Positions 54,029 to 63,884 are shown, counted from the stretch's first letter. The stretch: 64,000 nucleotides of DNA from a bacterium YEK0313 (GCA_000751295.2 CCMO02000002.1:186001-250000); one strand, 5' to 3'. A program made the numbers and translations. Notes: generated from the sequence alone by a model not told the origin.

Positions 54029-54043
54029 GTCGCAACGCCCCCG

Positions 54044-55165
54044 TCAGATACGCTCGATAATCTTGTCGCCGAACAGGCCCTGCGGCCTGAACATCAGGAA
54101 GATCAACGCGATGATATAGGCAAGCCAGGTCTCGATGCCGCCGCCGAGCAGCGGCCCCCAGTAGAACTCGCCGAGCTTTTCGCCGATGCCGATGATGAGG
54201 CCGCCGACGATGGCGCCCGGCACCGAGGTGAAGCCGCCGAGGATCAGCACCGGCAGCGCCTTCAACGCGATGGTCTCGAGCGCGAAGGAGACGTCCGAGC
54301 GGGCGCCCCACATGATGCCGGTGACGAGCGCCACGATGCCGGCGGTGAACCAGACGATGACCCAGATCTGGTTCAGCGAGATGCCGACCGACAGCGCCGC
54401 CTTGTGGCTGTCGGCCACCGCCCTCAGCGCCCGGCCGATGCGGGTATATTGGAAGAACAGCGCCAGCACGACGATCATCGCGACGGCGATGACGGCCGCT
54501 GCCATGTCGAGATGCTGCAGGCTGATGCGCCCGCCGGGCACGTCGAAGGTCGACGAGCCGGTCGGCAGGCCGAGCTGGGCGGTGATCATCACCTTCGGAT
54601 TGCCGCCGAAGACATATTCGCCGAAACCGGTGAGGAAATAGGACAGGCCCACCGTCGCCATCAGCATGATGATGTCGGGCTGGTTGACCAGCGGCCTGAG
54701 CACCGCCCGCTCGACCGCGATCGACAGGATCAGCATGATGCCGACCGCCGCGACGACGGCGACGAAAGCCGCGACATGGCCGGGCGGCAGGCCGAGCTTC
54801 AGGGTCAGGATCTCGTAGATGCCGACCAGCGACAGCGCGGCGAACACGACCATGATGCCCTGGGCGAAATTGAACACGCCCGAGGCCTTGAAGATCAGCA
54901 CGAAGCCGAGCGCGATCAGGGCATAGAGCACGCCGGCGACGAAGCCTTCCCAGACCGTCTGGATGAACAGGTCCGGCAGGCCCCACATGGTGACGAAGGG
55001 ATCGACCAGGATCTTGTAGATCCAGTCGTTCGGGCCGATCAGCCCGCGCGTGGTCGCGAAGGTGAGGCCGCCGATCACGGCGGCCAGGACCACGATGGTG
55101 ACCAGCCAGTTGCGCTGGCCCTCCGAGAGCGCCGGCTTCGGTGCGATGGTGGCGTCCGTCATCAC
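54044..55165 (-). CDS. ABC permease, LivH-type (second Liv system)
   Basis: A 373-residue permease. The N-terminus has an extra helix (NWLVTIVVLAAVIGGLTFAT) and a periplasmic stretch of some 30 residues before the conserved LivH core, FKASGVFNFAQGIMVVFAAL and the loop LRAVADSHKAALSVGI. This is longer than the usual 290-310 residues. It lies 7 bp after the LivG-type gene. Confidence 0.92.
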   Translation of the reverse strand: MMTDATIAPKPALSEGQRNWLVTIVVLAAVIGGLTFATTRGLIGPNDWIYKILVDPFVTMWGLPDLFIQTVWEGFVAGVLYALIALGFVLIFKASGVFNFAQGIMVVFAALSLVGIYEILTLKLGLPPGHVAAFVAVVAAVGIMLILSIAVERAVLRPLVNQPDIIMLMATVGLSYFLTGFGEYVFGGNPKVMITAQLGLPTGSSTFDVPGGRISLQHLDMAAAVIAVAMIVVLALFFQYTRIGRALRAVADSHKAALSVGISLNQIWVIVWFTAGIVALVTGIMWGARSDVSFALETIALKALPVLILGGFTSVPGAIVGGLIIGIGEKLGEFYWGPLLGGGIETWLAYIIALIFLMFRPQGLFGDKIIERI

Positions 55166-55172
55166 GCCCTCC

Positions 55173-55973
55173 TCAATGCGCCACGCCGAGATAGGCGTCG
55201 ATGACCCGCTGGTCCGCCTTCACCTGGTCCGGCGTGCCGTCGGCGATCTTGCGGCCATATTCCAGCACCACCACCCGGTCGGAGAGGTCCATCACCACCC
55301 CCATATCGTGCTCGATCAGCGCGATCGTCGTGCCGAACTGGTTGGAGACGTCGAGGATGAAGCGGCACATGTCCTCCTTCTCCTCCAGGTTCATGCCGGC
55401 CATCGGCTCGTCGAGCAGCAGCACTTCCGGCTGCATGGCGAGTGCCCGGCCGAGCTCGACGCGCTTCTGCAGGCCGTAGGGCAGCTTGCCGACCGGCACC
55501 TTGCGCACGTGCTGGATCTCCAGGAAATCGATGATCTCCTCGACGAAGCGGCGATGCTCGATCTCCTCGCGCATGGCTGGCCCGTGGCGCCAGAGCTGCC
55601 AGAAGAAGTTCGAGGTCATCTTCAGCGTGCGCCCGGCCATGATGTTGTCGAGCGTCGACATGCCCTTGAACAGTGCGACGTTCTGGAAGGTGCGGGCGAT
55701 GCCGCCGGACGCCGCCTCGTAGGGCCGCATCTTCGGCCGCGTCGCGCCCTTGAAGGTGATGCGCCCCTCGGTCGGGTGGTAGAAGCCGTTGATGCAGTTG
55801 AGCATCGAGGTCTTGCCGGCGCCGTTCGGACCAATAATCGCGCGGATCTCACCCTTCTTGATATCGAACGACACGTCGGTCAGCGCCTTGACGCCGCCGA
55901 AGGCGAGCGAGACATGCTCGACCGCCAGGATCACCTCGCCCGCGGCGATGTCGGTCGGTGACGGTCCCCTCAT
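55173..55973 (-). CDS. ABC transporter ATPase, LivG-type (second Liv system)
   Basis: A 266-residue ATPase: Walker A GPNGAGKTS, LivG-type signature LPYGLQKRVELGRAL, Walker B VLLLDEPMAGMN and switch LIEHDMGVV. Its start overlaps the stop of the acyl-CoA synthetase gene by 4 bp, tying the transporter directly to that enzyme. Confidence 0.92.
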   Translation of the reverse strand: MRGPSPTDIAAGEVILAVEHVSLAFGGVKALTDVSFDIKKGEIRAIIGPNGAGKTSMLNCINGFYHPTEGRITFKGATRPKMRPYEAASGGIARTFQNVALFKGMSTLDNIMAGRTLKMTSNFFWQLWRHGPAMREEIEHRRFVEEIIDFLEIQHVRKVPVGKLPYGLQKRVELGRALAMQPEVLLLDEPMAGMNLEEKEDMCRFILDVSNQFGTTIALIEHDMGVVMDLSDRVVVLEYGRKIADGTPDQVKADQRVIDAYLGVAH

Positions 55974-57964
55974 TCCGCAGCCTCCTGAAAGGCACCGGGC
56001 GCGGCCGCGTGCACGTCCATGTCGATGATGGCGACATCGCCCTCGATCACGCCCTTGCGGCCATCCTCGAACGTCACCTCGACGCGGACATGAGCCCGCT
56101 TCGAGCCATCATAAAGCCCGGTCACCAGCGACTGGTAGCGATCGGCGATGAAGCCGCGCCGGACCTTCTGGGTGCGCGTCAGCTCGCCGTCGTCAGCATC
56201 GAGCTCCTTGTGCAGGATCAGGAAGCGCCGGATCTGCGCGCCTGCCATCAGCGGCTCGCCGGCGAGCGACCGGTTCACCTCGTCGACATGGCCGGCGAGC
56301 ATCCTGATCACCTCGGGATGGCCGGCGAGCTCCTGATAGGAGGCATAGGAGACGTTGTTGCGCTCGGCCCAGGAGCCCACCGCCACGAGGTCGATGTTCA
56401 GGAAGGCGGTGACGAAGTCGCGATCCTGGCCGAAGGCCACCGCCTCCTTGATGTTCGGATAGAACTTCAGCTTGTTCTCGATATATTTCGGCGCGAACAG
56501 CGCGCCCGACTTCAGCTTGCCGACATCCTTGGCGCGGTCGATGATGCGCAGGTGGCCGGTCTTGGCGTCGAAGAAGCCGGCATCGCCGCTCTTCACCCAG
56601 CCGTCGGGCGTCTTGGTCTCGGCGGTCTTTTCCGGATCCTTGAAATAGCCGAGGAACACGCCGGGCGAGCGGTAGAGCACCTCGCCATTGTCGTCGATCT
56701 TGATCTCGACATCGATGTTCGGCTTGCCGACCGTATCGGCATAGATCTCGCCGTCCGGCTGGGCGGTGATGTAGACGCTCGCTTCGGTCTGGCCGTAGAG
56801 CTGCTTCAGATTGATGCCGAGCGACCGGAAGAAGCGGAAGATCTCCGGTCCGATCGCCTCGCCCGCCGTATAGGCGACGCGGATCCGGCTGAGGCCGAAG
56901 CGGTTCTTCAGCGGTCCGTAGACGAGGAAGCGGCCGAGCGCATAGTTCAGACGCGCGCTGAGCGGCACCTTCTCGCCGTTCAGGATCTTCTCGCCCCAGC
57001 GCTTGGCGACGCCGAGATAATAGTGGAATACGCGGCGCTTGAACGGGCTCGCATCCTCCATGCGCACCATGGTCTGGGTCAGCAGCCCTTCATAGACGCG
57101 CGGCGGCGCGAATGCGTAGGAGGTGCCAATCTCGCGGCGATCCTCCATCACCGTGTCGCCGTTCTCCGGGCAGTTCACGCAGAAGCCGGCGACATAGGAC
57201 TGGGCGTAGGAGAAGATGTTGTCGCCGACCCAGGCGAGCGGCAGATAGGCGATCACCTCCTCGTTCTCGTCGAGCGCGTCGAACAGGTTGCCGTTGCGCG
57301 CGGAGATGATGAGGTTGTCGTTGGTCAGCATCACGCCCTTCGGGCGGCCGGTCGTGCCGGACGTGTAGAGCATGATGGCGAGGTCGGAGCCCTTGGCGGC
57401 GACGACCGAGTCGCGCAGCGCGGCGATCTTGGCCGGATCGGCCGCTGCCTTGCGGCCGGTGGCCTGCACGTCGGCGAAGGAATGCAGGCGCGAATGGTCG
57501 TAGTCGCGCAGGCCCCGCTCCTCGTCGTAGACGATATGGGTCAGCTTCGGCAGCCGGTCCGACACCGACAGGACCTTGTCGACCTGCTCCTGGTCTTCGA
57601 CGATGGCGACGGTCGTTTCGGCATGTTCCAGCACATAGGCCATCTCTTCGGCGACCGAGTCCGAATAGATCGGCACCGGCACGGCGCCCCAGGACTGGAT
57701 CGCCGCCATCGACCAGTAGAGGCGCGGCCGGTTGCGGCCGATGATCGCCACCTTGTCGCCGGCGCCGAGGCCGAGCTCGCGCAGGCCGAGCGCGAAGGCC
57801 TGCACCTCGAGAGCGACCTCGGCCCAGGTCCAGCTGTGCCAGATGCCGAAATCCTTGTGGCGCATGGCCGGGCGCGTGCCGAAGCGCTTCGCGTTCAAGG
57901 CCAGAAGCTTTGGAAACGTATCGCCGGCGCCGGCAACGGCACCTGCGGCGGCGTGGTTTGCCAC
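55970..57964 (-). CDS. Long-chain-type acyl-CoA synthetase (AMP-forming)
   Basis: A 664-residue ANL enzyme of the long-chain fatty-acid CoA ligase type. The AMP-binding loop is IMLYTSGTTGRPKGVMLT, adenine motif QLYGQTEAS, then VKSGDAGFFD and IIDRAKDVGKLKSGALFAPK. The C-terminal domain is long and ends with an acidic stretch. GTG at 57964 lies nine bases after GGGAGG; an ATG at 57973 abuts that motif and is less well spaced. It heads the leftward operon with four-base overlap to LivG. It probably traps the imported acid as a CoA ester. Confidence 0.88.
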   Translation of the reverse strand: MANHAAAGAVAGAGDTFPKLLALNAKRFGTRPAMRHKDFGIWHSWTWAEVALEVQAFALGLRELGLGAGDKVAIIGRNRPRLYWSMAAIQSWGAVPVPIYSDSVAEEMAYVLEHAETTVAIVEDQEQVDKVLSVSDRLPKLTHIVYDEERGLRDYDHSRLHSFADVQATGRKAAADPAKIAALRDSVVAAKGSDLAIMLYTSGTTGRPKGVMLTNDNLIISARNGNLFDALDENEEVIAYLPLAWVGDNIFSYAQSYVAGFCVNCPENGDTVMEDRREIGTSYAFAPPRVYEGLLTQTMVRMEDASPFKRRVFHYYLGVAKRWGEKILNGEKVPLSARLNYALGRFLVYGPLKNRFGLSRIRVAYTAGEAIGPEIFRFFRSLGINLKQLYGQTEASVYITAQPDGEIYADTVGKPNIDVEIKIDDNGEVLYRSPGVFLGYFKDPEKTAETKTPDGWVKSGDAGFFDAKTGHLRIIDRAKDVGKLKSGALFAPKYIENKLKFYPNIKEAVAFGQDRDFVTAFLNIDLVAVGSWAERNNVSYASYQELAGHPEVIRMLAGHVDEVNRSLAGEPLMAGAQIRRFLILHKELDADDGELTRTQKVRRGFIADRYQSLVTGLYDGSKRAHVRVEVTFEDGRKGVIEGDVAIIDMDVHAAAPGAFQEAAE

Positions 57965-58260
57965 AGCCGGCATCCTCCCTGTTCGTCCCGGCGGGCGGCC
58001 TGGCCGCTTCACCGTCGGTTCCCTTCCGCACGCCCCGTTGGCCGGGTTCATTGCAGCACGGCCCACGGCGCGCGAGCGCCGCGGGCGGTACCGGGTTGGA
58101 TAGTTGAACGCGCGGTCGGCGAAATCAAGGGGTCGAAAGGATGAGACCATATGAGTCGAAAGGCGAAACCGCCCCGCGGGCGCCCCGGAGGCGCCGGATC
58201 GGCCTTTCGCCCCGCCAATTTCCTTCCGGACGACCCGGTTCTTCATGTTAGACTGGCATC
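57965..58260. other. Divergent intergenic region, acyl-CoA synthetase / AraC regulator
   Basis: 296 bp, the longest gap in the window. It serves the leftward acyl-CoA synthetase/ABC operon and the rightward araC-type gene. No clear terminator, strong palindrome or complete promoter was seen, and the open frames across it have low-complexity Arg/Pro-rich products. Confidence 0.5.
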
Positions 58261-59124
58261 ATGGACGGCCCGATCACGCAGGCTGAGGCGCTCGGCGCGA
58301 CACCGCTCGCCGGCGGCGAGCGGGCGCGCTTCTTCGCGGCATCGCGCTTCGGCGGGATCGATTGCCTGCGCGCGACCTTCCTGAAGCACACTTACGCGAC
58401 CCATACCCACGACACCTATGCGATCGGCAGCATCACGGCCGGCTGCGAGGTCTGGAACGCGCGCGGCAGGCGCCTTTACGCCACGCCGGGCGAGATCGTC
58501 TTCAACCACCCGCTCGACGCCCATGACGGCGCGCCCATGGAGGGCGGCTATTCCTACCGCATGACCTATCCCGGCCTCGACTTCCTGCGCGAGGTGGCCG
58601 GCGCGGTCTCCGGCCGGCCGGTGACGGGCACGCCGACCTTTCCCGAGCCGGTCGTCCGCGACCCCGAGGGAGCCCGGCTGTTCATCGCCGCGCATGCGGC
58701 GCTCGAGGACGACAGCGACGGGCTCGGCGGCGAGGAACTGCTGCTGCGCGCCTTCGGGCGCATGCTGGTCCTGCACGGCCGGATCACGGCAGCGCCGCTC
58801 GGCGCCGAGCCCGGCCCGGTCGGCCGGGTGCGCGCGCTGATCGAGGCCCGCTTCGCCGAGGATCTGCGGCTGGACGAGCTCGCCGCAGTCGCCGGCCTGT
58901 CGAGCCACCACCTGATCCGCGCCTTTCGCCGCGAGACCGGCCTGACGCCGCATGCCTATGTCGTCGACACGCGCGTGCGCCGGGCCCAGGCCTGGCTGCG
59001 CGCCGGGATCGGCCCGGCGGAAGCCGCCGCGGCTGTCGGCTTTGCCGACCAGGCGCATCTGACCCGGGCCTTCAAGGCCCGCCTCGGCGTTCCGCCCGGC
59101 GCCTATCAGCGCGCGGTCGCCTGA
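58261..59124 (+). CDS. AraC-family transcriptional regulator
   Basis: A 287-residue regulator. Residues about 35-115 form an AraC-type cupin ligand domain (HTHDTYAIGSITAGCEVWNA), and the C-terminal 100 residues hold two helix-turn-helix motifs (LRLDELAAVAGLSSHHLIRA and AEAAAAVGFADQAHLTRAFK). It precedes azlC and azlD by 66 bp in the same direction. Regulators of this sort often control the AzlCD-type exporter beside them. Confidence 0.9.
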   Translation: MDGPITQAEALGATPLAGGERARFFAASRFGGIDCLRATFLKHTYATHTHDTYAIGSITAGCEVWNARGRRLYATPGEIVFNHPLDAHDGAPMEGGYSYRMTYPGLDFLREVAGAVSGRPVTGTPTFPEPVVRDPEGARLFIAAHAALEDDSDGLGGEELLLRAFGRMLVLHGRITAAPLGAEPGPVGRVRALIEARFAEDLRLDELAAVAGLSSHHLIRAFRRETGLTPHAYVVDTRVRRAQAWLRAGIGPAEAAAAVGFADQAHLTRAFKARLGVPPGAYQRAVA

Positions 59125-59190
59125 GCTTTTTTGGCCGGCCATGCCGATTTCCTTCAAGATCGAGCGGCGGCTCCCGGTCATCCTGGCGCC

Positions 59191-59931
59191 ATGACCGATC
59201 TCACTGCCGCAAGGCCCCATTCGACCCTGTCCGAAATGCGCGACGGCATTGCCGACCTCTGGCCGGCCATGGTGGCCGCCGCGCCGATCGCCCTGCTCTA
59301 TGGCGCCGTGGCTCTGACCAAGGGGCTTTCCCCGCTCGAAGTGGTGCTGTCCTCGGCGCTGATCTTCGCCGGCGGCGCGCAGCTCGCGGCGATCGAACTG
59401 TGGACCGTGCCGGTGCCGGTGGCCGCCCTCGTCCTCTCCACCTTCCTGATCAATGCCCGCTATGTGCTGATGAGCGCCTCGCTCGCGCCCAAGGTCGCCC
59501 ACCTGCCCTTTGCCGGCCGGCTGCTCGGCTTCCACGTCCTGGCCGACGAGAACTGGGCGCTCGCCGAGCGGCGGGCGGCGCGGCGGCCGATCACCGCGGC
59601 CTATTTCTTCGGCATGGGCGCGGCCTTCTGGATCAACTGGGTCGCCTGGTCCTATGCCGGCGCGATGCTCGGACCGCTGCTCGGCGACCCCAGACGGTTT
59701 GGCGCCGACTTCGCCTTCACCGCCATCTTCATCGGCCTGATCGTCGGCTTCGTCACCGGTCCGCGCGCGGGCCTCGTGGTGGTCGTCAGCGGCCTGTCCG
59801 CCACCGGCTCCTATCTCGCCTTCGGCTCGCCCTGGCATGTGCTGGCGGGGGCTCTCGCCGGCATGGGCGCCGCCGTGCTGGCCCATCGCGACGCGCCGGC
59901 ACCGGCGGACCAGGCCGGGGCCGCGCCATGA
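59191..59931 (+). CDS. azlC: AzlC-family branched-chain amino acid exporter large subunit
   Basis: A 246-residue polytopic membrane protein. The family segments APIALLYGAVALTKGLSPLE, SALIFAGGAQLAAIELW and STFLINARYVLMSASLAP are present. With AzlD it forms an exporter (YgaZH in E. coli exports valine). The ATG at 59191 (MTDLTAARPH) is preferred over the longer frame from 59131. It overlaps azlD by 4 bp. Confidence 0.92.
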   Translation: MTDLTAARPHSTLSEMRDGIADLWPAMVAAAPIALLYGAVALTKGLSPLEVVLSSALIFAGGAQLAAIELWTVPVPVAALVLSTFLINARYVLMSASLAPKVAHLPFAGRLLGFHVLADENWALAERRAARRPITAAYFFGMGAAFWINWVAWSYAGAMLGPLLGDPRRFGADFAFTAIFIGLIVGFVTGPRAGLVVVVSGLSATGSYLAFGSPWHVLAGALAGMGAAVLAHRDAPAPADQAGAAP

Positions 59932-60233
59932 ACCTCGACCCGATCACCCTCGCCGCCATTCTCGGCATGGCCGCGGTCACCTATGCCTGCCGGCTGACCG
60001 GGCTGCTGATCGCCGATCGGATGGCCTTCACCGGCCGGGCCAAGGCGGCGGTCGACGCCATTCCCCCGGCGGTGCTGACCGCCGTCATCGCGCCGACCCT
60101 GCTGGCCACCGGCTGGCCGGAAACGGTCGCCGGCCTCGTCACCATCGTCGCGGCGACGCGCCTGTCGCTGATCGGCACGATCGCCGTCGGCGTCGCCGCC
60201 ATCGTGGTCCTGCGCCTCGCCGCCGGGGCCTGA
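59928..60233 (+). CDS. azlD: AzlD-family exporter small subunit
   Basis: A 101-residue membrane protein with about three or four helices, the usual size for AzlD. The motifs ITYACRLTG-like VTYACRLTGLLIADRM and IPPAVLTAVIAP are typical. It overlaps azlC (ATGA) and completes the exporter. It converges with kdsD, the two stops being 22 bp apart. Confidence 0.9.
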   Translation: MNLDPITLAAILGMAAVTYACRLTGLLIADRMAFTGRAKAAVDAIPPAVLTAVIAPTLLATGWPETVAGLVTIVAATRLSLIGTIAVGVAAIVVLRLAAGA

Positions 60234-60255
60234 CGCGCCCGGGCGGCGCCCATGA

Positions 60256-61233
60256 CTAGGCGACGCCGGCGCGCAGCAGGTCGTGCACGTGCAGGATGCC
60301 GATCGGCCGGCCCTCCTCGACGGCGAACATGGCTGTGATCTTGGTCCGGTTCAGGAGGTCGATGATCTCGCTGGCGAACTGGTCGGGCCTGACCGTCTTC
60401 GGGCTGCGGTTCATCACCTCGTCGACCGGCCGCGACAAGAGGTCGGGCCCCATATGGCGGCGCAGGTCGCCGTCGGTGACCATGCCGACCAGCCGGCCCT
60501 CGGCGTCGAGAATGCCACAGCAGCCGAAACCCTTGGTGGTCATTTCCAGGATCACGCCCGCCATCGGCGTGCCGACCCGGGCAAGCGGCAGGGCCTCGCC
60601 GCCGTGCATGACGTCGCGCGCCTGGGTCAGCACCGCGCCGAGCTTGCCACCGGGATGGAAGGTGCGGAAATCGGCGGCGGTGAAGCCGCGCACCTCGAGC
60701 AGCGCGATCGCCAGCGCGTCGCCGAGCGCGAGCTGCATCAGGGTCGAGGTCGTCGGAGCCAGGCCATTCGGACAGGCCTCTTCGGCGCGCGGCAGTTCCA
60801 GCACGACATCGGCGGCCTTGCCGAGCGCCGAATCGCTGATCGAGGTGATCGCCACCAGGCCGACGCCGAAGCGCCGGGAAAAGGCGACCATGTCGCGCAG
60901 CTCGACGGTCTCGCCCGACCAGGACAGCGCCAGGATCACGTCATCCGGCGTGACCATGCCGAGATCGCCATGGCTGGCCTCGCCGGGATGAATGAAGAAA
61001 GCCGGCGTGCCGGTCGAGGCGAGCGTTGCTGCGATCTTGCGTCCGACATGGCCGGACTTGCCCATGCCGGTGACGATGACGCGCCCCTTGGCGGCCCGCA
61101 GCAGCGAGACCGCCGCCGCGAAAGGCTCGCCGAGGCCGTTCGCCAGCGCCGCCTCGAGCGCGGCAATGCCGGCCGCCTCGACCGAAAGCGTACGCAGGGC
61201 CGAGGCCAGAATGCTGTTGGTGACAGGTTTCAT
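60256..61233 (-). CDS. kdsD: Arabinose-5-phosphate isomerase KdsD (KpsF/GutQ family)
   Basis: A 325-residue isomerase that converts ribulose 5-phosphate to arabinose 5-phosphate, the first step to the Kdo sugar of lipopolysaccharide. An N-terminal SIS domain holds VIVTGMGKSGHVGRKIAATL and the active-site segments FFIHPGEASHGDLGMV and ALSWSGETVELRD. Two CBS domains follow (from about residue 200). The start at 61233 gives MKPVTNSIL. The family name in databases is KpsF/GutQ. Confidence 0.92.
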   Translation of the reverse strand: MKPVTNSILASALRTLSVEAAGIAALEAALANGLGEPFAAAVSLLRAAKGRVIVTGMGKSGHVGRKIAATLASTGTPAFFIHPGEASHGDLGMVTPDDVILALSWSGETVELRDMVAFSRRFGVGLVAITSISDSALGKAADVVLELPRAEEACPNGLAPTTSTLMQLALGDALAIALLEVRGFTAADFRTFHPGGKLGAVLTQARDVMHGGEALPLARVGTPMAGVILEMTTKGFGCCGILDAEGRLVGMVTDGDLRRHMGPDLLSRPVDEVMNRSPKTVRPDQFASEIIDLLNRTKITAMFAVEEGRPIGILHVHDLLRAGVA

Positions 61234-61423
61234 GCGCGAGCACCCTGGTCGAAGCGGTCGGACGGCGCGCCGGGGCCGGCCGTCGCGGAAAGCTGGTCGC
61301 AATAGCACGGCGCGGCGTCGGGCGCATCCCGCGCGGGCGGCGAAGCCGGGACCGGCATCAACCGCCCGTTAACCACGGCTCTTTACCTCTTGTTCAGGAA
61401 ATTTTCGCCGGGAAGGATCGGCC

Positions 61424-63215
61424 TTGGGTCTGGTTGCCCGCAACCGCGCAGCGGTGGGTGTGCTCGCGCTTGTCCTTGCCTGGACCGGCCTGCCGGCGCA
61501 TGCCCAGGATCTGAGGCCCGGCCAGACCGATGGCGGCGAGGATCTCGAGCGCGAGGACGGCTGGCGCGGCCTCGCGCCGCTGGAGCCCGACGCCCGCCCC
61601 CGCTCCGATGCAGAGGCGGCCGGGCTCAGGACCGAGGAAGCGCCCGGCGCCGCGGTGCCGCCGCCATCGGGCAGCCCCGGCAGCCGTCTCAGGACGCCGG
61701 ACCGCCGCGGCCCCGGCGGTGGCGGTCTTGCCGGACCGGCCGCGCCGCCGAGCGCCGGCCGGCAGTTCTCCAGCCAGCCCGCGCCGGTCGCCAACCGGCA
61801 TACCGGCCGGCTGTCCCGCCCAGCGGCCCTCGTCGCGCGTAGTCAATGTCTCGCGCGAGGACCAGCAGGCGCTGTCGTCAGGGCGGCGCGGCGTCGCTGT
61901 GCCCAACCAGCAGCGCCGGCCGGTCGACGTGCCGATCGTCGTCGACCGGACCCAGGCGCCGGTCGGCCGGGCCCTGCCGAACGCCAATCCGCTGGGCCGC
62001 GGCGCGGTGATCGATCCGGTCACCGGCGAGGTCGTCTCGTTCGCCCGCAGCCCGGCCCCGGAGCAGGATCCGTTCGCCCCGACCGGCCTGAGGCTCGGCA
62101 GCTTCATCGTCACCCCGACCGCGGATGTGACGCTTGGCTACGATTCCAACCCCCGCCGCCTGAACAATGGCGTGCAGGGCTCGCTGTTCACCCAGTCCTA
62201 TGGCGAGATCCAGGCGCGTTCCGACTGGTCGCGCCACGAGCTCACCGCGCGCCTGCGCGGCACCTATTCGGCCTATGCCTCGACGCCCGACGTCAACCGC
62301 CCCGAGCTCAATGCCGTTGTCACCGGCCGCATCGACCTTGCCCGCACGACACGCATCGATACCGAGGCGCACTACAATCTGACGGCCCAGTCGCCCGGCT
62401 CGTCCAACCTGCCGGGACAGCCTGGCACCGGCCTGCGCAACCTGCCGCTGATCCACCAATATGGCGGCAGCGCCGCGCTGGTCCAGGACTTCGGCCGGCT
62501 ACAGGTCACGCTGCGCGGCACGATCGACCGCTATACGTACGAGGACGCGACCGCCGCCGACGGCACGCTCATCCCGCAGGGCGACCGCAACTACAATGCC
62601 TATGGCGCGCGCCTGCGCGCTTCCTACGAGCTGACGCCGGGGCTGCGTCCGTTCGTCGAGGTCGGCGTCGACCGTCACGCCTTCGACACGCTGCTGTCCT
62701 CAGGCGGCATCCAGCAGGGCTCGACCTCGACGAGCTATCGCATCGGCTCGACGGTCGAGCTGACGCGGCTGATCACCGGCGAGATCGCCGTCGGCTATCT
62801 CATGCGCAACAATATCGACCCGACGCTGGCTGATATCCGGGTGCCGACGTTCGACGCGACGCTGGTCTGGACGCCGACCGCCCTGACCACCGTGCGCTTT
62901 GCGGCGCGGTCGGCGATCGACGAGACCTTCACCACCAACGCGGCGGGCATCCAGCGCCGCGACTTTTCCGTCGAGCTCGAACATTCCTTCCGCCGCTGGC
63001 TGATCGGCACGGTCCGGCTCGCCTATGGCCAGGACGTCTATGTCGGCAATCCGCGGCTCGACCAGCGCCTGGTGGCCTCGGCGAGCCTCGTCTATCGCGC
63101 CTCGCGCAACCTGCAGATCCGCGGCGAGGTCCGCCGCGAGGCGCTGATGTCGAACCAGCCGGGTGTCAGCTACCAGGCCAACGTCTTCCTGCTCGGCATC
63201 AGATTGCAGCGCTGA
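61424..63215 (+). CDS. Outer-membrane beta-barrel protein (BBP2-like), apparent frameshift
   Basis: A beta-barrel porin-like protein of about 597 residues if reading is corrected. A TTG start at 61424, seven bases after GGAAGG, gives the signal peptide LALVLAWTGLPAHAQ and a Pro/Gly-rich region in good codon usage up to about 61815. From about 61815 to 63215 the sense frame is the next one: SSRVVNVSREDQQALSSG, a proline-rich plug, then barrel strands (VTPTADVTLGYDSNPRRLNN through SYQANVFLLGIRLQR). One extra base (or two missing) near 61805-61825 explains it. The terminal residue pattern suits a barrel. Function unknown. A TTAACCAC at 61369-61376 resembles a CtrA half-site. Confidence 0.72.
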
Positions 63216-63232
63216 CCGCCCCTGCCGCCCGT

Positions 63233-63249
63233 CCTGCCGTATCGGCAGG
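63233..63249 (+). terminator. Hairpin after the barrel gene, possible weak terminator
   Basis: CCTGCCG, loop TAT, CGGCAGG: perfect 7-bp stem 18 bp after the stop. It is followed only by a mixed CCTGTCCTCTT run, so termination would be weak or Rho-dependent. Confidence 0.4.
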
Positions 63250-63446
63250 CCTGTCCTCTTATATTACGCAACGTCATCTTCGGTGACGAATCGGTTTCCC
63301 GCGCAACGATCGATGAAATCGACCCTTGAAATATCAGGAAACCCTCATTCTATATTGCGCGGAATGCCACATAATTACGTTAGGTAATGCAGTTGTCATG
63401 CATCTGATTCAGAGATTGTTTAAAGGTGACGCGCAGTATTCGCGGC
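63250..63446. other. AT-rich leader region ahead of the tad-type genes
   Basis: About 200 bp that is much richer in A+T than the rest of the window, with runs such as TTATATTACG, TTCTATATTGCG and ATAATTACGTTAGG. It probably holds the promoter of the TadE/TadG genes. No certain -35/-10 pair was assigned. Confidence 0.5.
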
Positions 63447-63884
63447 ATGAAAAGCATCGTTACAGGGCTGCGTCAGTTTCGCCACCGCAAGGACGGGGTT
63501 TCCGCGGTTGAATTCGCTATCGTCCTGCCGCTCTTCCTGCTGATCCTGTTCGGCATCATCGTATTCGGCAGCTATCTGAGCCTGGTTCACAGTGTTCAGC
63601 AGCTCGCAGCCGAGGCCGCGCGGGCCTCGATCGGCGGATTGAGCGACACCGAACGCGTCGCGCTGGCGACCAGCAACATCCGGACCCAGGCAAGTTTCTA
63701 TCCGTTCATCGCCCCGGACAAGCTTCTGGTGGAATCGGCGGTGACCGACACCGGCACCAATACGTTCACCGTGCGCCTGCGCTACGATGCCAGCCAGAGC
63801 TTCATCTACAGCCTGCCGAACCTCGTCCCCATGCCGCCGCCGCAGATCGTCCGTTCCGCCGCCATCCAGCGTGGCGGCTACTGA
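63447..63884 (+). CDS. TadE-family pilus assembly protein
   Basis: A 145-residue TadE-like pseudopilin of the tight-adherence (Flp) pilus system. After a short basic leader (RQFRHRKDGVSAVEFAIVLP) comes one membrane helix, LFLLILFGIIVFGSYLSLV; the Glu five residues into the hydrophobic stretch is the pseudopilin hallmark. GTG at 63426 is an alternative start in the same frame. It is followed by a TadG-like gene after 15 bp. Confidence 0.88.
   Translation: MKSIVTGLRQFRHRKDGVSAVEFAIVLPLFLLILFGIIVFGSYLSLVHSVQQLAAEAARASIGGLSDTERVALATSNIRTQASFYPFIAPDKLLVESAVTDTGTNTFTVRLRYDASQSFIYSLPNLVPMPPPQIVRSAAIQRGGY

Noticed and set aside
55958..58144. 728-residue rightward open frame
   Set aside because: Antisense to the acyl-CoA synthetase, which has all ANL motifs.
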